12,759 nt of DNA from Bacteroidota bacterium (GTDB taxonomy: Bacteria > Bacteroidota > Bacteroidia > Bacteroidales > Porphyromonadaceae). Position 1 is the first letter of the stretch; every line of letters starts with the position of its first letter. The stretch lies in contig JAEWGA010000038.1 in assembly GCA_023388555.1 (NCBI GenBank), positions 1 to 12,759 of the forward strand, read 5' to 3'. The notes beneath the pieces were generated by a model. That model made no database searches, was not told where the DNA came from, and was given only the letters and a program-made list of their open reading frames with translations. This document shows, piece by piece, positions 7,504 to 12,759 of the stretch. The position numbers and the translations under genes are program-made.

Positions 7504-8424
7504 TTAGTTTACCCTGAAGGGAGCCTCTCCTTTGTGCAGGAAGTTGGCAATTTGGCGTGCAGCTGCTAAGCCAGCGTTGCAATTTGCTTCGGCGGTTTGA
7601 GCACCCATTTTTTTAGCCGTGGCCAGGTATTGTTTGGGGGCGAGGGCTTCGAATTCGGCTGCTTTGTCGGGCTGCAAGTCGGTAAGGTAAGAGAGGTCGG
7701 GGCGTTCCTGCAGAATTCTCAGCAGGTCTGCTTCGTTAATAACGTCCTTGCGGGCTGTGTTTACCAAGATGGCGCCTTGGGGTAAGCGTTTAAGTAGGTC
7801 GTAGTTTACGCACCCTTTGGTGTCGGCACAACTGGGGATAGAGAGGGATACTATATCCGAGTTTTCGAAGAGGTACTCGCGCTCCTTAACAAAGGTGTAG
7901 CCTTCCCGTTTTTCTCCGTTGCTGTTGCACTTGCGCGACAAACATAGCGGTTCCATACCAAACCCAGTGGCTATACGTGCTACTTCGCGCCCAATGTGGC
8001 CGTAGGAGAAGATGCCTATGCGCCGCCCTTTGAGTTCGCCACCGCTGGTACCGTCGAAGCGTTTACGCAGGTGGTACAGGAGCATGGCAAAGGCAAGCTC
8101 GGCCACGGCGTTGGAGTTTTGGCCTGGGGTGTTCATTACACAAACGTTATGCTCGGCAGCTGCTGCGCAGTCCACATTGTCGTAGCCAGCGCCGGCACGT
8201 ACTACAACTTTTAGTGCGGGTGCTGCTTCAATAACTTCTTTGTCTATTTTATCGCTTCGTACAATAATAGCTTCAACGTCCTTAACGGCGTTTAATAGCT
8301 CCTGTTTTGTGGTGTATTTTTCCAGCAGAACGGGAGTTAGCCCTTCTTGTTCCAAAAGGGATACTATTTGGTTGCGAGCACCTGGTGCAAAAGGTTTTTC
8401 GGTAGCAATTAGAACCTTACTCAT
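7504..8424 (-). CDS. serA: D-3-phosphoglycerate dehydrogenase, short Bacteroides-type
   Basis: The enzyme oxidises 3-phosphoglycerate to 3-phosphohydroxypyruvate with NAD+, the first step of serine synthesis. It has 306 residues and so lacks the C-terminal ACT domain of the long forms, meaning no classical serine feedback site. The nucleotide-binding turn reads IGIFSYGHIGREVA (136-149), where the first glycine of GxGxxG is Ser140. Arg225 in VNTARKDVI (221-229) fits the substrate-binding arginine. The usual catalytic 'PHIGGST' is replaced by ATAKKMGAQTAEAN (268-281), so a lysine stands in for the active-site histidine. That pattern is known from the short PGDHs of Bacteroides and Entamoeba histolytica. 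With serC next door the assignment is strong, though sequence alone cannot fully exclude another 2-hydroxyacid dehydrogenase substrate. The gene starts 28 nt after the U tract of a terminator-like hairpin. Confidence 0.92.
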   Translation of the reverse strand: MSKVLIATEKPFAPGARNQIVSLLEQEGLTPVLLEKYTTKQELLNAVKDVEAIIVRSDKIDKEVIEAAPALKVVVRAGAGYDNVDCAAAAEHNVCVMNTPGQNSNAVAELAFAMLLYHLRKRFDGTSGGELKGRRIGIFSYGHIGREVARIATGFGMEPLCLSRKCNSNGEKREGYTFVKEREYLFENSDIVSLSIPSCADTKGCVNYDLLKRLPQGAILVNTARKDVINEADLLRILQERPDLSYLTDLQPDKAAEFEALAPKQYLATAKKMGAQTAEANCNAGLAAARQIANFLHKGEAPFRVN

Positions 8425-8452
8425 GGTGGATAAACTTTAGCTAAGGTGGGGT

Positions 8453-8511
8453 AAAAAAAAGAAGGACCAAAGGCGACACGTAAATTAGGGGTTACGTGCC
8501 AGCTTTGGTCC
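8453..8511 (-). terminator. Intrinsic terminator or attenuator between serC and serA
   Basis: On the minus strand, arms of 20 nt each (8492-8511 and 8464-8483) pair around an 8-nt loop with one mismatch and two G-U pairs. The outer nine pairs (GGACCAAAG/CTTTGGTCC) and the inner seven (CACGTAA/TTACGTG) are perfect. The sequence continues TTCTTTTTTTT (8453-8463). It starts 14 nt past the serC stop and ends 28 nt before the serA ATG. It should stop at least part of the serC transcript. Confidence 0.85.
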
Positions 8512-8524
8512 GGTAGGTTAGTTG

Positions 8525-9592
8525 TTACAGTTTGCGTTCGAAGGCTTGCATGCAGTCCACCAACGCTTTAACGCTTTCAAGAGGCATGGCGTTGTATATG
8601 GAGGCGCGGAAGCCACCAATAGAGCGGTGCCCTTTCAAGTTGCACATGCCGTGTTCGGTGGCAAATTTCATGAAGGCGTCTTGTTGGTCTTGGTATTCGT
8701 CCTTCATTACGAAGCAAACGTTCATGATGGAGCGGTCCTCGGGGTTTGCTGTGCCTCGGAATATTTTGGAGCTGTCGATAGCGTCGTATAGTACGCGTGC
8801 TTTTTCTTCGTTTATTTTTTGGATAGCTTTAACACCGCCTAACTCTTTGTACCAGCGCATGGTTAGCATGGCCACGTATACAGGGTATACGGGAGGGGTG
8901 TTGTACATGGATTCTTTTTCTATATGTATGCTATACTTTAGCATGGTGGGTAGCGTGCGGTCCACCTTATCCAGCGCATCCTTGCGGACGATGCAGAATG
9001 TAGCACCCGCTGGGGCCAAGTTCTTTTGGGCACCGCCGTACACCAACAGGTAGTTGGAAAAGTCCACTTCGCGGGTAAAGATGTCCGACGACATGTCGCA
9101 AATCATGGGTATTGGCGAGCTGAGGTCGTGCCGTATTTCGGTCCCGTAAATGGTGTTGTTGCTGGTATAGTGGAAGTAGTCGGCATCTGTGGGGATGGTA
9201 AAGTTTTTGGGGATATAGCTATAGTTTGCATCTTTCGAGCTGGCAACCACCTCTACTTCGCCCAACAGCTTGGCCTCCTTAATAGCTTTGTTTGCCCAGG
9301 TACCGGTATCCAAGTAAGCGGCTTTGCGTTGCAAAAAGTTTTGGGCAGCCATGCTAAATTGTAGGCTGGCACCGCCACCTAAAAATATAACCTCGTGCGT
9401 TTCGGGGATATCCAGCAGTTCGCGAAACAGCTTACGAGCTTCGGCCATTACGGCAACGAACTCTTTGCCACGGTGTGAAACTTCCAGGATAGATAGCCCT
9501 GTGCCAGCAAAGTCGATGATTGCATCGGCAGCTTGCCGTATTACGCTGTCGTTCAGGATTGAAGGACCAGCCGAAAAATTGTGCTTTTTCAT
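8525..9592 (-). CDS. serC: Phosphoserine aminotransferase
   Basis: This PLP enzyme transfers an amino group from glutamate to 3-phosphohydroxypyruvate, giving phosphoserine. In many bacteria it also acts in the DXP-dependent pyridoxal phosphate pathway. The 355 residues match the family length. Visible family features are NFSAGPSILN at the start, EVSHRGKEF (37-45), GGGASLQFSM (72-81) for the phosphate of PLP, TGTWANKA with Trp99, CDMSSD with Asp166, and YGGAQKNLAPAG (185-196) with Lys190 as the Schiff-base lysine. HRSIGGFRASIYNAMP near the C-terminus binds substrate phosphate. It is the first gene of the serC–serA–DUF1015 run. A candidate promoter with a palindrome lies just upstream and a terminator-like hairpin just downstream. 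Confidence 0.97.
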   Translation of the reverse strand: MKKHNFSAGPSILNDSVIRQAADAIIDFAGTGLSILEVSHRGKEFVAVMAEARKLFRELLDIPETHEVIFLGGGASLQFSMAAQNFLQRKAAYLDTGTWANKAIKEAKLLGEVEVVASSKDANYSYIPKNFTIPTDADYFHYTSNNTIYGTEIRHDLSSPIPMICDMSSDIFTREVDFSNYLLVYGGAQKNLAPAGATFCIVRKDALDKVDRTLPTMLKYSIHIEKESMYNTPPVYPVYVAMLTMRWYKELGGVKAIQKINEEKARVLYDAIDSSKIFRGTANPEDRSIMNVCFVMKDEYQDQQDAFMKFATEHGMCNLKGHRSIGGFRASIYNAMPLESVKALVDCMQAFERKL

Positions 9593-9613
9593 AAGTTCTC
9601 TGTGCTTAAAAAG

Positions 9614-9656
9614 ATTAGGTGTGCCTAATGTAGTACATTATTTTCAGATACACCAA
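9614..9656 (-). promoter_or_regulatory. Candidate serC promoter with overlapping palindrome
   Basis: On the minus strand TTG (9654-9656) is followed after 21 nt by TACATTAG (9625-9632), one base off TAnnTTTG. An inverted repeat ATTAGG-4 nt-CCTAAT (9614-9619 and 9624-9629) overlaps this -7 box and the expected start site. It is a possible operator or a short hairpin at the 5' end of the message, 22-37 nt before the serC ATG. Further out toward the riboswitch promoter I see only a weak inverted repeat CCATAC/GTATGG (9712-9717 and 9735-9740). Confidence 0.4.
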
Positions 9657-9761
9657 GTTTTTGCCTCTTTTTGGGTGGGAAAAGTGTGTTTCGCCCCCTT
9701 GGACTTCTACACCATACCTCTTAAGAATAGGGTTGTATGGGCCGCAACAGGAGGAAAAGTG

Positions 9762-9792
9762 TTGCACAAATGGCTTTGAATGCTTTACTTTG
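9762..9792 (+). promoter_or_regulatory. Candidate promoter of the TPP-riboswitch transcript
   Basis: TTG (9762-9764), a 20-nt gap, then TTACTTTG (9785-9792), one base off TAnnTTTG. A start near 9800 would leave about 45 nt before the aptamer. The same 8-mer with the same 20-nt spacing occurs before the tRNA genes at 12482-12513, which supports reading both as promoters. Confidence 0.55.
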
Positions 9793-9844
9793 TTGCAGAA
9801 ATTAAGGGATAGTACTTGTTGTAAGAACTATCTGCTCTCTGGTC

Positions 9845-9919
9845 GCCGGGGGGTGCGGTGTTAATGCACCTGCTGAGAATATACCCCTGAACCTGTACGG
9901 ATAATGCCGACGTAGGAAT
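9845..9919 (+). ncRNA. TPP riboswitch (THI-box) aptamer
   Basis: The conserved core is present in order: GGGGTGC (9850-9856), a P3 hairpin GGTG-TTAATG-CACC (9857-9870), the CTGAGA motif (9873-9878) and an ACCCCTGAACCTG segment (9883-9895). CGGATAATGCC (9898-9908) and a CGTAGGAA ending (9911-9918) complete it. It binds thiamine pyrophosphate and normally lowers expression of thiamine uptake or synthesis genes when TPP is plentiful. It lies in the leader of the TonB-dependent receptor on the same strand. Between aptamer and terminator a nested hairpin can form: ACACC/GGTGT (9944-9948 with 9966-9970) around GCC/GGC. Confidence 0.95.
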
Positions 9920-9977
9920 GAGTGAACCACCCTTTTCGTTAGCACACCAAAGCCCCCTGAGGCAAGGTGTTAGGCAT

Positions 9978-10022
9978 AAGCTGATACAGTACCCAGGCCA
10001 GGTACTTGTGTCGGCTTTTTTT
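9978..10022 (+). terminator. Riboswitch expression-platform terminator
   Basis: A hairpin follows the aptamer by about 60 nt. The 5' arm 9979-9993 (AGCTGATACAGTACC) pairs with 10001-10016, with one bulged T at 10006 and two G-U pairs, around a CAGGCCA loop. A run of seven T (10016-10022) follows. Its place between aptamer and receptor gene suggests control by TPP-dependent transcription termination. Confidence 0.85.
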
Positions 10023-10172
10023 GTTTGGAGAAAAGGTGTTGCTGTTGCAATTGCACCTAAGTCCGGGAACATAGGGGATGATTTGTTACCACAAGGCAGG
10101 CTGTACCCAGGGTTTAGCAATAGGCTTTGGCGTAGTACTACCGCATAAGTATAACAGCTAAAAACAGTAACA
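10023..10172 (+). other. Long untranslated leader between terminator and receptor start
   Basis: These 150 nt hold no convincing gene. Visible are a possible hairpin AGGTG/CACCT (10034-10038 with 10054-10058), a 10-bp palindrome TGCAATTGCA (10046-10055) and a near-palindrome around TAGTACTA close to 10135. The last 20 nt are A-rich without a Shine-Dalgarno sequence. Whether it adds a second layer of control is unknown. Confidence 0.4.
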
Positions 10173-12392
10173 ATGAAACAAACCTTACGCCTTACCCCCA
10201 TGCTATTAGCTTTGCTGGGAGCCTTTCCTTTAGCCGCACAGCAGCCCGATACACTGAGGAGCTACCAGTCGGCCGAAGTAGAAATTTTAGGTACACGCCC
10301 TAACGTGAATACGCCTGTAACCCAGCAACGCATTAAGGCGGACGATTTGCAGCGCAGCAAAATTGCTTGGGACCTACCCACACTCCTCAGCGGCACACCT
10401 TCGTTATACACCATTTCCGATGCCGGAATAATGGGCGGGTACACCTCCTTCTCGGTACGGGGAGTAGACCCCTCACGCATTAATATTACACACGACGGAG
10501 TGCCCCTTAACGACAGCGAAAGCCAAGCCGTTTTTTGGGCTAATATGCCCGACTTTGCCTCCCGCCTCTCCAATATAGTAGTGGTGCGGGGTGTGGGGGC
10601 TTCTACCTTCGGTGCCGGTGCTTTTGGAGGTACTATGGATATGGCAAGCGCACCCAATGCCATGCACGCCGGTGGAAGCTTCTCTCAGGCATTAGGTATG
10701 TACGGCCTGCGTAAAAGCTATTTGCGCTTGGAGACAGGACGCCTGAAAGGCGGTTTTGCGGCAACAGCGCACCTCTCCGATATCGCCTCTCGTGGTTATG
10801 TGGATAGGTCCGGCGGGAAGGGTCGCTCCGTTATGCTGCAAGCCTCTTGGCTGGGCCACGGAAAATCGCTTCACCTAATGCACAACAGCGGAATACAGCA
10901 AACCGGGATTGCATGGAATGGCCTCTCGGCCGAAGATGAAGCCAAGTATGGGCGTACCTTCAACGATGCCGGACTAATGAACCCCGGTTTCGATAAAAAA
11001 GGAGAACAACCACGCTACTATAATAACACCGATAACTACCTACAGCGCCATACTCACTTGCGCTGGAGACACCTCCTCTCCAACAATTGGCGCTACGCTC
11101 TTACCTTGCATCATACTTACGGACACGGATTTACACACGAATACCGTACCGGAAGAAGAGCTCGCGAATACGCCCTTAACAACACAAAGGATAAGTACAA
11201 CCTTATACGCGAAAAATACCTGGACAACAACTTCGCTGGCGCAATTGCTACAGTAGAGTACCGAAATAACGGGTGGCAGGTAACCAGCGGGCTATCCGTA
11301 AACGGGTTCAGCAACGACCATTGGGGAGAAGTACCCTACGTGGAAGGGTTATCGTTGCCAGCTGGTGCATATCCGCACGAGTACTACCGAAACCATAGCA
11401 AGAAATATGACGTTGCTGGGTATGTAAAGGCCGAATACACCATAGGAAAAGCCCTGCTATATGTGGATTATATGTGCCGAAACGTACGACACACCATGAA
11501 CGGTAAAACCGATAAATGGAACGATGTAGTAGGCGGATTGGACCAACTGGACTACAACCTAAACTACACCTTCCACCTGCCTAAAGCCGGTATACATTAC
11601 AGCATAACACCCAACATGTCCGTTTACGGAGCTGTGCAGTGTGGTGCAAAGGAACCTAACAGAAAAGCCTTTACCGAAAGCGTGCAAACTACCCCCGAGG
11701 GGAAAAAGGTTCACCCCTCTCCCGAGTATCTGACGGACTGGGAGGCAGGACTGAAGTACACCAACGCCTTTGCTACAGTAGCACTGAACGGATACTACAT
11801 GAACTATAAGGACCAACTGGTGAGTAACGGACAAAAAAGCGATGTGGGAGAGCCTATCCTGATAAACATCCCCAAAAGCTACCGCATGGGTATAGAGGCC
11901 GTTTTGGACCTGAACCTCCCCTACGGAATACGAAGCACCACCAATGCTACATTAAGCCAGAACAAGGCGGTAAACTTTAATGCCGTAGTGGACGGGCACT
12001 CCTTCCATTACGAGAAGCCCGACTTATCGCAAAGCCCCTCGGTGCTCTTCAACCAAATGCTCAGTTGGACGCCAGTAGACGCCCTAACCCTACAATGTCA
12101 CGTGCAATATGTAGGCAAACGCTATATAGATAACACGCAAACCGAACAAGCAACAGTGCCAGGCTACTGTATAACCAATTTAGGCGGCTACTACACTTGG
12201 GCATTGGGAGGTAACAGACAGCTGAGGGTGGCTCTGCAAGTGAATAACCTCCTGAATAAAAAGTATGCAACAAACGCTTTCCAGGATGTATGGGTAGAGA
12301 TGCACGATGGTAAACCCACCTTACAATACTGGATTGGATACCAAAATGCTGCACCGCTCCACCTGCTGGGTAGTGTAACATTGGACTTTTAG
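10173..12392 (+). CDS. TonB-dependent outer-membrane receptor, probably for thiamine
   Basis: The protein has 739 residues. A signal peptide (1-22, FPLAA|QQ) is followed by a plug domain at about 33-160: SAEVEILGTR, an ADDLQRSKIAWDLPTLLSGTP stretch, SFSVRGVDPSRINITHDGVPLND (92-114) and IVVVRGVGASTFGAGAFGG (135-153). The rest is a 22-strand-type barrel rich in Tyr/Asn/Trp, ending in LGSVTLDF with the terminal Phe typical of barrel insertion. It lacks the N-terminal carboxypeptidase-like domain of SusC proteins and has no SusD partner. It is therefore a classic vitamin or siderophore-type receptor. The TPP riboswitch and terminator in its leader indicate thiamine, TPP or a precursor as substrate, as described for the TPP-controlled receptor OMPthi of Bacteroides thetaiotaomicron. 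A terminator directly after the gene makes it monocistronic; no inner-membrane thiamine transporter is in view. Receptor class is firm, ligand inferred. Confidence 0.93.
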   Translation: MKQTLRLTPMLLALLGAFPLAAQQPDTLRSYQSAEVEILGTRPNVNTPVTQQRIKADDLQRSKIAWDLPTLLSGTPSLYTISDAGIMGGYTSFSVRGVDPSRINITHDGVPLNDSESQAVFWANMPDFASRLSNIVVVRGVGASTFGAGAFGGTMDMASAPNAMHAGGSFSQALGMYGLRKSYLRLETGRLKGGFAATAHLSDIASRGYVDRSGGKGRSVMLQASWLGHGKSLHLMHNSGIQQTGIAWNGLSAEDEAKYGRTFNDAGLMNPGFDKKGEQPRYYNNTDNYLQRHTHLRWRHLLSNNWRYALTLHHTYGHGFTHEYRTGRRAREYALNNTKDKYNLIREKYLDNNFAGAIATVEYRNNGWQVTSGLSVNGFSNDHWGEVPYVEGLSLPAGAYPHEYYRNHSKKYDVAGYVKAEYTIGKALLYVDYMCRNVRHTMNGKTDKWNDVVGGLDQLDYNLNYTFHLPKAGIHYSITPNMSVYGAVQCGAKEPNRKAFTESVQTTPEGKKVHPSPEYLTDWEAGLKYTNAFATVALNGYYMNYKDQLVSNGQKSDVGEPILINIPKSYRMGIEAVLDLNLPYGIRSTTNATLSQNKAVNFNAVVDGHSFHYEKPDLSQSPSVLFNQMLSWTPVDALTLQCHVQYVGKRYIDNTQTEQATVPGYCITNLGGYYTWALGGNRQLRVALQVNNLLNKKYATNAFQDVWVEMHDGKPTLQYWIGYQNAAPLHLLGSVTLDF

Positions 12393-12427
12393 TCTGGTGT
12401 AACACCTCCCCCCCTCAGTAAACAACC

Positions 12428-12469
12428 ACGGGAGAGCTCCATTGCTGTGGGCTCTCCCGTTTTTTTTTT
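12428..12469 (+). terminator. Intrinsic terminator of the TonB receptor gene
   Basis: A ten-pair perfect stem ACGGGAGAGC/GCTCTCCCGT (12428-12437 and 12451-12460), extendable by a G-U and a C-G pair, is followed by ten T (12460-12469). It begins about 35 nt after the receptor stop. Confidence 0.95.
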
Positions 12470-12481
12470 GATTGGCGGATA

Positions 12482-12513
12482 TTTGCATATTTCAGATTAA
12501 TGTTGTTACTTTG
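12482..12513 (+). promoter_or_regulatory. Candidate promoter of the tRNA pair
   Basis: TTTG (12482-12485), a 20-nt gap, then TTACTTTG (12506-12513). Transcription would start about 30 nt before tRNA-Gly. It sits right after the receptor terminator, where a new promoter is needed. Confidence 0.6.
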
Positions 12514-12548
12514 CCGCACAAAAGGATTTTGGTTTAAGTACCTCCACT

Positions 12549-12621
12549 GCGGAAATAGCTCAGTTGGTAGAGCATAACCTTGCCAAGGTTAGGGTCGCGG
12601 GTTCGAGTCCCGTTTTCCGCT
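12549..12621 (+). tRNA. tRNA-Gly (anticodon GCC)
   Basis: This is a 73-nt cloverleaf. The acceptor stem is GCGGAAA/TTTCCGC, the D arm GCTCAGTTGGTAGAGC, and the anticodon arm TAACC-TTGCCAA-GGTTA with anticodon GCC. The T arm is GCGGG-TTCGAGT-CCCGT and the discriminator is T. CCA is not encoded, so it must be added after transcription. It closely resembles E. coli tRNA-Gly(GCC). Confidence 0.97.
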
Positions 12622-12642
12622 CTTAAATTAGCCAATGGCTAA

Positions 12643-12730
12643 GCTCGGATGGTGGAATCGGTAGACACGAAGGACTTAAACTCCTTTGGCCAGTCAAACG
12701 GCCGTGCGGGTTCAAGTCCCGCTCCGAGTA
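12643..12730 (+). tRNA. tRNA-Leu (anticodon TAA)
   Basis: This is an 88-nt class II tRNA. The acceptor stem is GCTCGGA/TCCGAGT (first pair G-U). The anticodon arm AAGGA-CTTAAAC-TCCTT carries anticodon TAA. A long variable arm has a GGCC/GGCC stem, and the T arm is GCGGG-TTCAAGT-CCCGC. CCA is not encoded. It is separated from tRNA-Gly by 21 nt and is probably on the same transcript. No terminator is seen before the window ends. Confidence 0.96.
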
Positions 12731-12759
12731 CTAAAACAAAAAGAGGGTGTGCCTATTTC

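Noticed and set aside
9918..10148. A 76-codon plus-strand reading frame beginning at the end of the TPP aptamer
   Set aside because: It starts inside the conserved aptamer ending, runs through the terminator hairpin and U tract, and its protein has no domain-like pattern. It is most likely chance opening in a leader.
12061..12405. A 114-codon minus-strand frame at the end of the TonB receptor
   Set aside because: It is antisense to the conserved C-terminal barrel strands, with no promoter and no family pattern.
1..12759. Search for CRISPR arrays, insertion sequences, integrases, toxin-antitoxin pairs and att sites at the tRNAs
   Set aside because: No regularly spaced repeats, transposase-like proteins or terminal inverted repeats were found. 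The tRNA 3' ends have no visible duplicate in the window.

Overview
The window looks like a piece of a Bacteroidales chromosome (phylum Bacteroidota). Four things point there: the gene set serC–serA–DUF1015, a phosphoglycerate dehydrogenase of the short Bacteroides/Entamoeba type, a TonB-dependent receptor behind a TPP riboswitch, and promoter-like boxes of the Bacteroidota kind (TTG or TTTG about 20 nt upstream of a TAnnTTTG-like element). Start codons follow AT-rich leaders without a clear Shine-Dalgarno sequence, which also fits. I see no mobile element, CRISPR array or phage gene; this is ordinary housekeeping and nutrient-uptake DNA.

Layout. Positions 1-506 (minus) hold the N-terminal part of a secreted outer-membrane beta-barrel protein cut by the window edge. 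It lies directly downstream of, and probably co-transcribed with, an MscS-type mechanosensitive channel (523-1353, minus). Divergent from these is a secreted TPR protein (1427-2260, plus). It converges, with a 4-bp gap, on a long RelA/SpoT-family (p)ppGpp synthetase (2265-4457, minus) whose hydrolase domain has lost its metal-binding residues. A strong intrinsic terminator (4558-4604) separates it from aspartate ammonia-lyase (4631-6076, minus). Upstream of aspA comes a run of minus-strand genes: DUF1015 (6181-7431), serA (7504-8424) and serC (8525-9592). SerC and SerA are two of the three enzymes of phosphorylated serine biosynthesis. DUF1015 has no established function and takes the place where a serB might be expected. 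A terminator-shaped hairpin with a U tract lies between serC and serA, and a hairpin capped by a UUCG tetraloop lies between DUF1015 and aspA.

The 580-bp divergent gap 9593-10172 is regulatory. It holds a candidate serC promoter with an overlapping palindrome on the minus strand. On the plus strand it holds a promoter, a TPP (THI-box) aptamer, an intrinsic terminator as the likely expression platform, and about 150 nt of further leader. These control a TonB-dependent receptor (10173-12392, plus), very probably for thiamine or a related compound. After a strong terminator, a second promoter of the same design drives tRNA-Gly(GCC) and tRNA-Leu(UAA) at the right edge.

No wholly new system is visible. 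The best leads are the uncharacterised DUF1015 protein inside a serine operon, the internal serC/serA terminator, the UUCG hairpin before aspA, and the hydrolase-dead RelA that keeps the RxKD motif usual in bifunctional Rel proteins.
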